64,000 nucleotides of DNA from Paenibacillus sp. UNC451MF (GTDB lineage: Bacteria; Bacillota; Bacilli; Paenibacillales; NBRC-103111), in NCBI RefSeq assembly GCF_000686845.1, contig NZ_JMLS01000019.1:1-64000 (forward strand). Direction: 5' to 3'. Below, in pieces: positions 34,096 to 42,969 of this stretch (positions are counted from its first letter, which is position 1; every line of letters begins with the position of its first letter). Under the pieces are notes generated by a model. It ran no database searches. It worked only from the letters and a program-made list of their open reading frames with translations, and was not told the DNA's origin. The translations under genes were made by a program, and so were the position numbers.

Positions 34096-34743
34096 ATGAA
34101 AACAGATATGAAAAAGGTTATTATTACTGCTTCCGTAGCACTGAGTGTAACATTGTCGGGAGCCTCAGCATTCGCCGCAACAGAAGATGTGAACTATACG
34201 CCGATTCCTGTTAAGGATGCTAACGGCAATGTCATTGCACAAACAACCAGCATTCAACTTGGTGCTGACAACGTGCTTCCCTTTAGTGACGTTCATGATG
34301 CCAATGGCAATGTGATCGGCCAAACACGGGACGTTCCGCCAGTTGTCGAGTCTACCCATGAGCAAAAACCGCAAGATTCGTTCGGAGGCCTTCATTATGT
34401 GCTTGTCGTTGACGGAAAATCGATCGGAGTGGGCAGCGATGTAGCTTATACTAATGGCGATCAACTGATGGTACCGCTAAGAGCAGTCAGCGAGGCGCTT
34501 GGATACAATGTAGAATGGAATCAGGAGAAATACAGCTCGGACGTGACGCAAGGCGCTGTTTGGAGCGGAGTGCAGATCGGTAAAGACAATTACGCATTCG
34601 GCAAAATGGCTCCACGCGAGCTGGGTGCTGCCCCTGAGCTGAAAAACGATACGACCTTCGTTCCTGTCTCGTTTTTCACAGATATTTTGAAGCATAAAAT
34701 GCAAATGGACGAAACTGGAGTTATTAAAATTACCAAACAGTAA
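34096..34743 (+). CDS. Secreted copper-amine-oxidase-N-like (stalk) domain protein
   Basis: About 215 residues. A Sec signal peptide runs to about SAFAA. Two short related segments follow (PVKDANGNVIAQTTSIQL and DVHDANGNVIGQTRDVPP), then one stalk domain (about 100-215) with LMVPLRAVSEALGYNVEWN and TTFVPVSFFTDIL, the usual features of this wall-associated module of Paenibacillus. Candidate starts are TTG 34084, ATG 34096 and ATG 34108; 34096 or 34108 fit GAGAG or GAGGAG best. Despite its name the module does not imply copper. Function unknown; monocistronic with a terminator. Confidence 0.82.
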   Translation: MKTDMKKVIITASVALSVTLSGASAFAATEDVNYTPIPVKDANGNVIAQTTSIQLGADNVLPFSDVHDANGNVIGQTRDVPPVVESTHEQKPQDSFGGLHYVLVVDGKSIGVGSDVAYTNGDQLMVPLRAVSEALGYNVEWNQEKYSSDVTQGAVWSGVQIGKDNYAFGKMAPRELGAAPELKNDTTFVPVSFFTDILKHKMQMDETGVIKITKQ

Positions 34744-34755
34744 TGGTGCGGAATA

Positions 34756-34793
34756 GAGGCTGCAGCGGACGAAGGGTCTGCTGCAGTCTTTTT
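34756..34793 (+). terminator. Intrinsic terminator of the stalk-domain gene
   Basis: GGCTGCAGCGGAC and GTCTGCTGCAGTC pair around GAAGG and are followed by TTTTTCTC. Confidence 0.85.
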
Positions 34794-34922
34794 CTCATGC
34801 TTACACCTATCCTGCCTTCCCTTAAGCTGCTTACAAAAGGCTGATTGCCCAGCTAATTAGCCGCTGCAGCATGAAAATCCTGTGCATAACGTAATAAGAC
34901 AACGGGATAAGGGGGTAGAATC

Positions 34923-35087
34923 ATGCTCCGGACACACGTGAAAACGTACAGGAAGCGAATCGGCAAAAATCAATATATTGTTATCAATATATCTCAATCT
35001 GCGGAGGCAAGGGCGGAATCCGGAAATGTGCTCGCAAGCAATGCCGTGAATGTGCAAATTTACAAAAAAAGAAGAAGAGGGCGTTGA
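34923..35087 (+). CDS. Small basic hypothetical protein
   Basis: 54 residues starting MLRTHVKTYRKRIGKNQYIV and ending in the very basic KKRRRGR; a Ser/Ala/Asn-rich middle (SAEARAESGNVLASNAVNV) separates the two basic ends. AAGGGGGT lies 6 bases before the ATG, and a terminator follows 12 bp after the stop, so it looks like a genuine small gene. I do not recognise the family. The charge suggests nucleic-acid or wall-polymer binding, or a spore-core protein, but this is speculation. Confidence 0.5.
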   Translation: MLRTHVKTYRKRIGKNQYIVINISQSAEARAESGNVLASNAVNVQIYKKRRRGR

Positions 35088-35098
35088 CTCCCCCTTGA

Positions 35099-35155
35099 AA
35101 AGGACCGTTCCTTCCCCAATATACGGGCAAATGGAACGGTCTTATTTGTAGGTTT
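35099..35155. terminator. Bidirectional intrinsic terminator
   Basis: AAAGGACCGTTCC and GGAACGGTCTT-ATTT pair across a 22-base loop. A T-run follows on the plus strand and TTTTC on the minus strand. It serves the small basic protein gene and the convergent LysR gene. Confidence 0.75.
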
Positions 35156-35161
35156 CTTCTA

Positions 35162-36049
35162 TTATTGAACCGGATGCTGAAGCATGTTTTGCGTAAAAGC
35201 AATCCATTCCCGGGCAGCAAACGACAAGTAGCTGTCCTTGCGCCAAATCATGGCCAAATGCCAAGGAATCATCGGATTTGTTAACGGAATGGTCCTCAGG
35301 CGTTTACTGTCCAGCTCGCGGCAGATAGCTTCCGGCAGCAAGGCAATGCCCAGATTGGCCGCCACCATTTCGCTGATGAAATCCCACTGAGAGCTCTTAT
35401 AAACGACATCAGGAATGAAGCCGAGTCTTTCACATTCCTCGATGATCCGATCGTGCAGAGCAAAATCCTCGTGAAACAACAGGAATGAATCGTCTTTCAA
35501 ATCAATAAGAGAGGCTTCCTTGCTTTCTGCTAACGGATGAGAAGGGTGAACGACGAGCATGAGCCGCTGCTTAACGAAAGAGAACGACTCGAACAGTTCG
35601 TCATTGGTAGGCAGCAAAATAACCCCGATATCCAGCTCCCCTGCCCCGACCTCCGATTCCACTTTCTTGGACCCGTCTTCAAACAACTGAAGCGTAATCC
35701 CCGGATACTCTTCACGAAACTTTCCAATGACCCTTGGGAAAAAATTAGACCCTACCATCGGAGGTAATCCGATACGGATACGGCCCCGTTTCACCTTCAT
35801 CAGCTCGTCGAGATGTGAGGTCATATCATCAAATGACTTCACGATGTGTTGGGCCTGCGTCAACAGCACGGCGCCTGCATCTGTCAGCTCGATTCGTTTG
35901 CCGATCCGGTCAAACAGAATAACGCCGAGCTCTTCCTCCAGATTTTTAATCATCTTGCTGATCGTAGGCTGAGTAATATAAAGCGCCTGCGCGGCTTTCG
36001 TGAAGCTTTTCCAATGCGCGACCTCGAGAAAATATTGCAGGTGCCGCAT
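35162..36049 (-). CDS. LysR-family regulator of the adjacent CidAB/LrgAB pair (CidR-like)
   Basis: About 295 residues. The helix-turn-helix reads FTKAAQALYITQPTISKMIK and the effector domain starts GRIRIGLPPMVGSNFFPRVI. It is divergent from the cidA/cidB-like genes 115 bp away, the same layout as CidR (YwbI) and its target. The exact start is unclear: ATG 36049 is 12 bases from GGAGGAG, an in-frame TTG at 36055 has better spacing, and ATG 36070 precedes the site. In CidR the signal is an overflow-metabolism product; here that is inference. Confidence 0.87.
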   Translation of the reverse strand: MRHLQYFLEVAHWKSFTKAAQALYITQPTISKMIKNLEEELGVILFDRIGKRIELTDAGAVLLTQAQHIVKSFDDMTSHLDELMKVKRGRIRIGLPPMVGSNFFPRVIGKFREEYPGITLQLFEDGSKKVESEVGAGELDIGVILLPTNDELFESFSFVKQRLMLVVHPSHPLAESKEASLIDLKDDSFLLFHEDFALHDRIIEECERLGFIPDVVYKSSQWDFISEMVAANLGIALLPEAICRELDSKRLRTIPLTNPMIPWHLAMIWRKDSYLSFAAREWIAFTQNMLQHPVQ

Positions 36050-36163
36050 ATCCAACGGGCTCTCCTCCATCCATAGATAAATGGAATGAAAAACATTCTG
36101 TATATGTATTTTACCTATGAAAGAAGCTGCTGTACACTTTTCATTGGAGAGGGGCTAGCAGCC

Positions 36164-36535
36164 ATGAAAAACACTTTTAAAATTATAGTTCAAGTACTTA
36201 CTCTGATTATCATTTCCATTATTATGAACAAGCTCGTTGCATGGCTTCATATCCCTGTTCCAGGCAGCATTCTGGGGATGATCGTCGTCTTCCTGCTGCT
36301 GCAGACCAAGGTGCTGCGCCGCGAATGGTTGGAAGCAGGCTCCAGCTGGCTAATTGCTGAGCTGCTGCTGTTCTTTATTTCCCCAGCCGTCGGCATTGTA
36401 GCATACCCTAAATTGCTGGTTAGCGACGGATTCCAGATCGTGCTGGTCGTTGGATTAGGCACCATCATTGTCATGGTGTGCAGCGGAATCGTAGCGCAAA
36501 GCATCGCCAAACGTAAGGAGCGTGCGCAATCATGA
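36164..36535 (+). CDS. CidA/LrgA-family holin-like membrane protein
   Basis: 123 residues with four hydrophobic helices. The family motif IPVPGSILGMIVVFLLL is present, followed by a charged loop (KVLRREWLEAG) and the helix LLLFFISPAVGIV. Members work with CidB/LrgB to export pyruvate or related acids and influence autolysis. GAGAGGGG lies before ATG 36164; the longer frame from 36086 has no ribosome site. It overlaps the next gene by 4 bp (ATGA). Confidence 0.9.
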   Translation: MKNTFKIIVQVLTLIIISIIMNKLVAWLHIPVPGSILGMIVVFLLLQTKVLRREWLEAGSSWLIAELLLFFISPAVGIVAYPKLLVSDGFQIVLVVGLGTIIVMVCSGIVAQSIAKRKERAQS

Positions 36536-37209
36536 TTGGAGCCGTCAGCTTGATCGGCACCGTCTTGCTATATATTGTAGCCAAACGGCTATACCGGTAT
36601 AAACCTTTATTCGTATTGTCTCCGATTATTCTTACACCTGTGGCGCTCATCCTGTTGTTGGTATCCACCGGGACAACATTCGAGTCGTACAACACCGGGG
36701 CGCATTGGCTATCTGATATGCTTCAACCTGCCACTATCGCCTTTGCGATACCGCTGTCCAAGCATTTTCCGTTAATTAAAAAACACGCTACCGAAATTTT
36801 GGTCAGCGTGCTGGCAGGCTCTTGTGCGGCCGTTGCATCTTCCGTATGGTTAGCCGAGGTAATGCATCTTAACGATCAGCTCCTATACAGTCTGCTCCCG
36901 CACTCGGTCACAACGCCTATTGCTATGAGCGTCTCGCAAACGATTGGCGGTATACCGACTATTACAGCCGTTGCCGTGATGATGACGGGTATATTCGGTT
37001 CCGTGATCGGACCGTATGTGATACGCACGTGCCGTATCCGCAACGATATAGCCCGGGGTGTGCTTCTCGGTACAAGCTCCCATGGCGCCGGCACATCCAA
37101 AGCGTTCGAGTTCAGCAGTATCTCCGGCACGGTATCGAGCATTTCGATGATTTTAGCCGCCGTCATCACCTTATTTGTAACGCCATGGATTTTGGCTGCC
37201 GTATTTTAA
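36532..37209 (+). CDS. CidB/LrgB-family membrane protein
   Basis: 225 residues, about 6-7 hydrophobic helices. Signature segments include LQPATIAFAIPLSKHF, LPHSVTTPIAMSVSQTIGG and LGTSSHGAGTSKAFEF, all typical of LrgB/CidB. It is translationally coupled to the CidA-like gene. Together they form the membrane complex whose expression the divergent LysR regulator should control. Confidence 0.92.
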   Translation: MIGAVSLIGTVLLYIVAKRLYRYKPLFVLSPIILTPVALILLLVSTGTTFESYNTGAHWLSDMLQPATIAFAIPLSKHFPLIKKHATEILVSVLAGSCAAVASSVWLAEVMHLNDQLLYSLLPHSVTTPIAMSVSQTIGGIPTITAVAVMMTGIFGSVIGPYVIRTCRIRNDIARGVLLGTSSHGAGTSKAFEFSSISGTVSSISMILAAVITLFVTPWILAAVF

Positions 37210-37349
37210 TAATAGTTCCGATATTAAGAAAGCATTTCCTTGTTTGCTAAGACAACCGCTTCCGCGTGAATTATGATGGCCTTGTAATCCTCAATTGCGG
37301 GCCCATCACCGCGGTAAATGTCGCTCGGACAGACCGCCACTCCTGTGAA

Positions 37350-37395
37350 AAAAGAACGATACTCCGGCGTTTAAGTAAAGCCGGCTCGTTCTTTA
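37350..37395. terminator. Bidirectional intrinsic terminator
   Basis: AAAGAACGA and TCGTTCTTT with an inner CCGGC/GCCGG form a two-part stem. AAAAAA precedes it, and TTTAGC follows on the plus strand. It ends the CidAB transcript and the convergent AraC gene. No gene is visible in the 275 bp between 37209 and 37485. Confidence 0.8.
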
Positions 37396-37484
37396 GCACA
37401 AAATGTAGGCGTTTGCAATGTGCCTTATCTGTCTGTAACAGCAAGCTAAGCCAACTCTGGGAGGCTTTCAGCGCTTTCCATCTC

Positions 37485-38363
37485 CTACTCTTCCCGGCTT
37501 CGCTCCTGCATTTTGTGTAATATCCTGTATTTATTCGGTGGCATTTGAACGGCATCCTTGAAAATGCGATAAAACGTGGAAACGGTTTCAAATCCCAATT
37601 CAAAGCAAATGGAGGCGATATCCTTTTCCGTTTCGGCAAGCATTTGCTTCGCCAGACCAATCCGAGTATCGGTTAAATACTGCATGGGAGTCATGTTGTA
37701 TTGCTCTTTAAAAATATTGTTGATGTACCGCAGGCTGATCCCCTGCTTGGCAGCTATATCAGTAGCGCTGACGATCTCAAAATAATGGTTATCGATATAA
37801 TGGCGGATCTTCTCCGCCCTTAAGCTATTCGCATCCGATACTTGCAGCATGTGCTGGGACCGGGCGAGAACAATCATAAGCTCCGACAAAATGATTTTCA
37901 TGGCAAGCAAGCCGAGCTGACTGCTGCTGGTCTGCTCGAACAGCATTTTGCGAAGCAAAAGCCTAAGCTCGCTGCCGATAAACGGATTCGGTTTACATAG
38001 CTGGGATTGGCTGAAGAAAGCAGCCAGCAGCTCTTTGCGCACCACCGCATCAAATATAACCTCATTAAAAGCCAGCACAAGCACTGTCAGCTTCGAATCG
38101 GAAACGATAGCATGCTCCGAATTCGGAACGATAACCGCCACACGGCCTTGGCTGTATTCTTCTACCCTTCCGTTCAACGTAATTTTGCCCTCACCTTCTA
38201 ATGCGTACAAAATCTGATGAACTTGATGATGGTGTGGCTTCATCACCTCGCCATCCACATGTTGAAATTCATACATCAGGATTCCCTCAACAGGTAACTC
38301 AATCTTTTGCAAGCTCATATGGAATAGGCTCCCAAAATTGAAATGTATTGCTTGTCCCTTCAT
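37485..38363 (-). CDS. AraC-family regulator with N-terminal cupin (paralogue 1)
   Basis: About 292 residues. The cupin sensor has HHHQVHQILYALEGEGKITL, and the C-terminal double helix-turn-helix has ISLRYINNIFKEQYNMTPMQ and CFELGFETVSTFYRIFKDAV. GGAGAG lies 6 bases before ATG 38363. It is divergent from the GMC oxidoreductase gene, 71 bp away. The regulator at 40483 shares most of its C-terminal half with it (for example FYRxFK and KMLAETxKDIA), so the two are duplicates flanking the oxidoreductase genes. Ligand unknown. Confidence 0.88.
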   Translation of the reverse strand: MKGQAIHFNFGSLFHMSLQKIELPVEGILMYEFQHVDGEVMKPHHHQVHQILYALEGEGKITLNGRVEEYSQGRVAVIVPNSEHAIVSDSKLTVLVLAFNEVIFDAVVRKELLAAFFSQSQLCKPNPFIGSELRLLLRKMLFEQTSSSQLGLLAMKIILSELMIVLARSQHMLQVSDANSLRAEKIRHYIDNHYFEIVSATDIAAKQGISLRYINNIFKEQYNMTPMQYLTDTRIGLAKQMLAETEKDIASICFELGFETVSTFYRIFKDAVQMPPNKYRILHKMQERSREE

Positions 38364-38434
38364 TATATGCTCTCCGCTTAAGCGTTCACAAGTGTTAGCC
38401 GTGAATGAACGAGTCAAGAAAGGGGTTTATCAAG

Positions 38435-39979
38435 ATGTCGAAACAGCCCGTTGATGTCATCGTAGTCGGTTCCGGAGCTAGCGGCGGCCTAGTAGCCAAA
38501 GAGCTGTCGGACCAAGGCTTCTCCGTAACCGTAATCGAAGCCGGCAAGCGGTATGAGCCAAACGTGGATTTCGCTAACGCCGAAGCCAACCATGCCAAAA
38601 TCCAGTGGACGGAGCCGCGGGTCTATGCGGGCAAGCATCAGGTCGTGCCCAAGACCGGTGTCGGTGTAGGCGGAGGAACGCTCACCTGGCTCGGCGTGAT
38701 GCCTCGATTCCATCCCGAGGATTTCCGTACCCACAGCCTGGAAGGCGTCGGAACAGATTGGCCTATCAGCTATGAGGATCTTGCACCTTACTATGCCAAG
38801 GTGGAACGAGACTTCGGCGTCGCCGGCGAATGTGGACCGTTTGCGCCCGAATCGTATTCCCTTCCTATGCCTCCTCATCGTTTCAGCTGGCACGCACAAG
38901 TGCTGGCCCGTGGCGCGCAAAAGTCGGGAGCGCAGCCGTTCGCGCCGCCCATTGCCATTAACTCCGTCGAGTACGACGGACGGCCAGCCTGTACTTACTG
39001 CGGCTGGTGTGCCGCAGGCTGTCCGACGGACGCCAAGGCGACGAGCCAAGGCACGTACTTGGCGAAAGCGGAAGCTGCCGGCGTAAAGGTCATCAGCGAG
39101 GCATTCGTGCATCGCGTTCTCTACGACGATACCGCCGGATGCGTCACCGGCGTCCTCTATTTGGACGCTGATGGTCAGGAGCATGAGTTGCGCGCAAGGC
39201 TTGTCGTACTCGCGGCTCATGCGGTCGAGACCCCCCGGCTGCTGCTCTTGTCCGCATGTCCGACCTTTCCAGACGGGCTCGCGAACTCCAGCGGGGTCGT
39301 CGGCAAATACATGCTTAGTCATCCGACGTGGCAGGTCTTCGGAACGTTTGACGAGCCGATCAACGCCTACAAAGGGATTCAGATGGGGCAAGTGATGGTG
39401 CAGGATTATTACAAGCCGGATCCCCGCAACGACTATGCCCGCGGCTTCGTCCTCTTGTCTTATATGATGACGCCTGTCACATACGCCACATTGAGCGGCG
39501 ATTTCGTAGGGGCCGAATTGAAGCAATTTCTGAAGGATTATCCTTATACCGCCGCCTGGTGGGCTCATGCCGAAGGGCTTCCAAGCGAGCATAACACCGT
39601 GGCGCTGGACCCCGAAGTGAAGGATCATCGCGGACTTCCGGCAGCGAGAGTGTCCATCGAATGGCTGGATAACGACATCCGACTGGCCGGTGCCGCTCGT
39701 GACAAAGCTGTGGAGCTGATGGAGGCATCCGGCGCCCGCAAAGTGCGCGTCGGCTTGAACTATGGAGCTCACGCCATGGGTACATGCCGCATGGGTAACG
39801 ATCCCGATTCCTCAGTGGTCAACGAATTTTGCCAAACACACGATATTCCTAACCTGTTCATCTGCGATACGAGCGTGTTCGTCACCGGCAGCGGGCTTAA
39901 TCCGACACTGACGGCCATGGCGATTGCAAGCCGAGCGGTAGACTATATCGCCGACCATGCACGGCAAGGACAACTATAA
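38435..39979 (+). CDS. GMC-family oxidoreductase, gluconate 2-dehydrogenase flavoprotein type
   Basis: About 514 residues. The FAD motif DVIIVGSGASGG-like sequence (DVIVVGSGASGGLVAKEL) begins the protein. A cysteine-rich stretch, CTYCGWCAAGCPTDAKA, and the C-terminal HAMGTCRMG and GSGLNPTLTAMAIA carry the catalytic His and Asn of the gluconate/sorbitol dehydrogenase branch. AAGAAAGGGG precedes ATG 38435. It is followed 17 bp later by a subunit 3-like gene, its usual partner. The electron acceptor is probably quinone or a carrier. Neither protein has a signal peptide, which is unusual for the exported gluconate enzymes, so a cytosolic alcohol dehydrogenase is likely. Confidence 0.87.
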   Translation: MSKQPVDVIVVGSGASGGLVAKELSDQGFSVTVIEAGKRYEPNVDFANAEANHAKIQWTEPRVYAGKHQVVPKTGVGVGGGTLTWLGVMPRFHPEDFRTHSLEGVGTDWPISYEDLAPYYAKVERDFGVAGECGPFAPESYSLPMPPHRFSWHAQVLARGAQKSGAQPFAPPIAINSVEYDGRPACTYCGWCAAGCPTDAKATSQGTYLAKAEAAGVKVISEAFVHRVLYDDTAGCVTGVLYLDADGQEHELRARLVVLAAHAVETPRLLLLSACPTFPDGLANSSGVVGKYMLSHPTWQVFGTFDEPINAYKGIQMGQVMVQDYYKPDPRNDYARGFVLLSYMMTPVTYATLSGDFVGAELKQFLKDYPYTAAWWAHAEGLPSEHNTVALDPEVKDHRGLPAARVSIEWLDNDIRLAGAARDKAVELMEASGARKVRVGLNYGAHAMGTCRMGNDPDSSVVNEFCQTHDIPNLFICDTSVFVTGSGLNPTLTAMAIASRAVDYIADHARQGQL

Positions 39980-39996
39980 CGAAGGAGATGGTGCCC

Positions 39997-40410
39997 ATGA
40001 CGATAAATGCTTCAGAGCACGCGGGATTGCTCGCAGTGCTCGCCAACGGCGTGATACCAGCCGACGATACGGATCAAGGCGCAGCGGTAGCGAATGCCGG
40101 TCAGGTGCTAGCCGACAGAATCGAGCGCGGCGTTCATGCCAAGCTGTATGTGCTCGGCATCGAAGCGGCCGCGGATGCGTCGCAAGAACAGTTCGGCAAG
40201 CCGCTAATGCAGCTTGACCAAGAGCAGGTCTACGACGTGATGATGGCATTGAAGGCTTACATGCCCGGATTTTACAAGCAGCTTAGAAGCGATGTAATCA
40301 GCCTTTATCTAAACGCGCCAGGCGTCTGGGAGCGGATCGGGTTTCCGGGCGCTTCAGCTCACACTGGGGGCTACCCTGATTTTGATCAGCCGCAGCAGCG
40401 CAGCAAATAA
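39997..40410 (+). CDS. Gluconate 2-dehydrogenase subunit 3-like protein
   Basis: 137 residues, all soluble, with features of the small subunit that pairs with GMC dehydrogenases: an N-terminal LLAVLANGVIPADDTDQGA, a helical middle, and a C-terminal NAPGVWERIGFPGASAHTGG. AAGGAG lies 9 bases before ATG 39997; the in-frame ATG at 39988 overlaps the site. Family members often carry a Tat signal that exports the large subunit; none is present here. It is translated with the GMC gene. Confidence 0.82.
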   Translation: MTINASEHAGLLAVLANGVIPADDTDQGAAVANAGQVLADRIERGVHAKLYVLGIEAAADASQEQFGKPLMQLDQEQVYDVMMALKAYMPGFYKQLRSDVISLYLNAPGVWERIGFPGASAHTGGYPDFDQPQQRSK

Positions 40411-40482
40411 GTGAATTATTGTGGTCTTGTCATTCTTATTGTTCTGTTCTTGTACGGGAGTGCCTAGACTTAAGGAGCTGAC

Positions 40483-41271
40483 TTGTTCATGCTTGGAATC
40501 CACTTGTATGAAATGCGGCATAGCGACGGGGAAATCATGCAGGAGCATTATCATGACATCCACCAAATCCTGTATGTGCTTGACGGGAAAGGAAAGATTA
40601 TGCTCGACGGACGGAGCTTGGATTTCGAACAAGACCAGGGCGTTCTCATCGTTCCGCGAACGAATCATTCCATCCTATCAGCCACCAATATGACGGTACT
40701 TGTGATCGAGTTTGACGAAGCCATACTGGATGAAGACGTCCGCGAAGCGCTGCTCCGCTCCAGATTCGACCGTTCCAAGCTCGTACGGCTTAACGGCTTT
40801 GGAGACAAGGAGCTGAGGCAGCTGACACGTAAAATGCTGTTTGAACAAACACGGGAATCGCTGCTGAACAAGCTAGCCAATACGATGTATTTGTCGGAGC
40901 TGCTGCTGCTGCTCGTCCGTTATCAGCCTGCCTCCGAGGCGGCTGTTAGGAACAGTCTGCGCGCGGAGAAGCTGCGCCATTTTATCGATACGCATTATTT
41001 TGAAATAGTCAGCTCGGAGGATATATCCGCCAAGCTGGGTGTCAGCACTCGGCATTTGAACACAATATTCAAGGAGTTTTATCAGATGACTCCCCTTCAA
41101 TACTTAACCGAGGTTCGAATGCGTCTAGCCCAAAAAATGCTTGCCGAAACCGACAAGGACATTGCGGCCATATGCTTTGAAATCGGCTTTGAAACGCTAT
41201 CTACCTTCTATAGAACGTTTAAGAGCAGCATCCGAATGACCCCCAACAACTACCGTAAGCTGCACCGGTAA
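40483..41271 (+). CDS. AraC-family regulator with N-terminal cupin (paralogue 2)
   Basis: 262 residues. The cupin has HYHDIHQILYVLDGKGKIML, and the DNA-binding part has GVSTRHLNTIFKEFYQMTPL and CFEIGFETLSTFYRTFKSSI. TTG 40483 sits 5 bases after AAGGAG, and ATG 40489 is the alternative; a TAA just upstream blocks a longer form. It lacks about 30 residues at the N-terminus compared with its paralogue at 37485. It lies between the GMC pair and the aldehyde dehydrogenase and may control the latter. Confidence 0.85.
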   Translation: MFMLGIHLYEMRHSDGEIMQEHYHDIHQILYVLDGKGKIMLDGRSLDFEQDQGVLIVPRTNHSILSATNMTVLVIEFDEAILDEDVREALLRSRFDRSKLVRLNGFGDKELRQLTRKMLFEQTRESLLNKLANTMYLSELLLLLVRYQPASEAAVRNSLRAEKLRHFIDTHYFEIVSSEDISAKLGVSTRHLNTIFKEFYQMTPLQYLTEVRMRLAQKMLAETDKDIAAICFEIGFETLSTFYRTFKSSIRMTPNNYRKLHR

Positions 41272-41364
41272 CGCTCGGTTTACAAGCAAGCCTAGAGGAC
41301 AAGCGGGCACGCCCGACAATAGGAACGGAATATAACCCCAACACCCCCAAGGAGGAGTTTTCTA

Positions 41365-42819
41365 ATGGAAACTATGGTTAAAGGTATGGATTGCTTGCAC
41401 TTCATTGACGGTCGTTACGTTCATTCCCAAGAGCCTAAAACCTTCGATAACATCAATCCAGCAACGGAGGAAGTCATCGGCCGTGTTGCAGAAGGAGGCA
41501 AAACCGAGGTTGACCTCGCCGTTGAGGCGGCAAAACGGGCTTTCGACGGCGGCTGGAAGCATTCCAAGCTTAGCGAGCGCGCCGCCATTCTGCGCCGGAT
41601 CGGAGATTTGATTCTAGAGCGCAAAGACGAGCTTGCCATGCTTGAAACGCTCGATACCGGAAAGCCGCTGTGGCTGTCGACGAACGTGGACATTCCGCGT
41701 GCCGCAGGAAGCTATCACTTCTACGCCAATTTCATCTCGACAATGGGAACGGAAGCTTACCCCAGCGAAGCAGGGGCGATGAACTTCGTCGTCCGCCGTC
41801 CGCTCGGTGTCGTCGGCATGATTAATCCGTGGAACCTGCCGCTTCTGCTGCTCAGCGCCAAGCTCGCCCCATGCCTCGCCATGGGTAACACTGTGGTGTT
41901 AAAGCCAGCCCGATGGACGCCAATGACCGCCACGCTGCTCGGAGAAATATGCAAGGAAGCCGGCCTGCCGGATGGCGTTGTGAACATCGTCAACGGTGCC
42001 GGACGCACCGTAGGAGAAGCCATCTCCGAGCATCCTGATGTACGGGCGATTGCCTTCACCGGAGAAACGAGCACCGGAAAGAGCATTATGAAGGCCGGAT
42101 CAGCCAGCCTCAAACGGCTGTCGTTCGAGCTGGGTGGCAAAAATCCGAACATCGTTTTCGCCGATTGCGATCTGGACGAAGTGGTGGAGACCTCGCTTCG
42201 CAGCAGCTTTATTAACCAGGGAGCTGTATGCCTGTGCGGTTCTCGCATCTATGTACAGCGCCCGATTTACGATGCGTTCTTGGAAAAGTTTATCGAGCGT
42301 ACTCGTCAGCAGGTCGTCGGAGACCCGCTCCAACCGAACACGAATATCGGCGCCCTCATCAGTGAGCAGCACTACGAGCGAGTGCTCGATTATATTCAAT
42401 CAGCCCGTGAAGATGGTTGTGTCATCGAAACAGGCGGCAAACGGGCCGATGGACATGACAAGGGTTTCTACGTGGAGCCTACTATTATTACCGGAGTCGA
42501 TGCCGGCTGCCGTGTCGTTAATGAGGAAATATTCGGACCGGTCGTAACGGTACAGCCTTTTGATACCGAAGAAGAAGTGATTGCACTGGCCAACGATACC
42601 CATTACGGGCTGAGTGCCTCCGTCTGGACGAAGGACAGCAGCCGTGCTTTCCGGGTAGCTCATCAGATCGAAGCCGGGTTGACCTGGGTCAACACCTGGT
42701 TCCTGCGGGACCCTAGAACGCCATATGGCGGTGAGAAGCAAAGCGGTATCGGCCGGCAAGGCGGAATGTTCAGCCTCGACTTTTACAGCGAAGTATCTAC
42801 CATTTGCATCAAATATTAA
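41365..42819 (+). CDS. Aldehyde dehydrogenase, 2-hydroxymuconate/aminomuconate semialdehyde type
   Basis: 484 residues. Oxidises an aldehyde to the acid with NAD. Catalytic Glu is in SFELGGKNP and the nucleophilic Cys in FINQGAVCLCGSRIYV; NPWNLPLLLLSAKLAPCLA is the cofactor region. The C-terminal WVNTWFLRDPRTPYGGEKQS and LDFYSEVSTICIKY are signatures of the muconate semialdehyde branch rather than betaine aldehyde dehydrogenases. AAGGAGGAG precedes the ATG. With the GMC dehydrogenase it could run two successive oxidations, alcohol to aldehyde to acid; the substrate is unknown and no ring-cleavage genes are seen. Confidence 0.88.
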   Translation: METMVKGMDCLHFIDGRYVHSQEPKTFDNINPATEEVIGRVAEGGKTEVDLAVEAAKRAFDGGWKHSKLSERAAILRRIGDLILERKDELAMLETLDTGKPLWLSTNVDIPRAAGSYHFYANFISTMGTEAYPSEAGAMNFVVRRPLGVVGMINPWNLPLLLLSAKLAPCLAMGNTVVLKPARWTPMTATLLGEICKEAGLPDGVVNIVNGAGRTVGEAISEHPDVRAIAFTGETSTGKSIMKAGSASLKRLSFELGGKNPNIVFADCDLDEVVETSLRSSFINQGAVCLCGSRIYVQRPIYDAFLEKFIERTRQQVVGDPLQPNTNIGALISEQHYERVLDYIQSAREDGCVIETGGKRADGHDKGFYVEPTIITGVDAGCRVVNEEIFGPVVTVQPFDTEEEVIALANDTHYGLSASVWTKDSSRAFRVAHQIEAGLTWVNTWFLRDPRTPYGGEKQSGIGRQGGMFSLDFYSEVSTICIKY

Positions 42820-42933
42820 AAATTGCTTCCCCCTAAAAAATCCGTAAGGCAGTTGCTCATGGAGCTGGGACTACCAGCAGACTAATGCTGCTTTTCCACT
42901 TTCCCTACAGCAACCGTTTCTCACAAAAACAAA

Positions 42934-42969
42934 GGCGGCAGGCTCATACAGCCTGCCGCCTCTATTTTT
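42934..42969. terminator. Bidirectional intrinsic terminator
   Basis: GGCGGCAGGCT and AGCCTGCCGCC pair perfectly around CATAC, with TCTATTTTT after it on the plus strand and TTTGTTTTTG on the minus strand. It is shared by the aldehyde dehydrogenase and catalase genes. Confidence 0.92.

Noticed and set aside
37280-37470. A fourth copy of the structured repeat (shared CGGAGTATCGT and TTTCACAGG).
   Set aside because: Only short matches, no long stem and no conserved core; the hairpin here is an ordinary bidirectional terminator.
38489-39772. A 427-codon frame antisense to the GMC oxidoreductase gene.
   Set aside because: It is a shadow of a codon-biased gene: no ribosome site and no recognisable domain, while the plus-strand frame has clear FAD and catalytic motifs.
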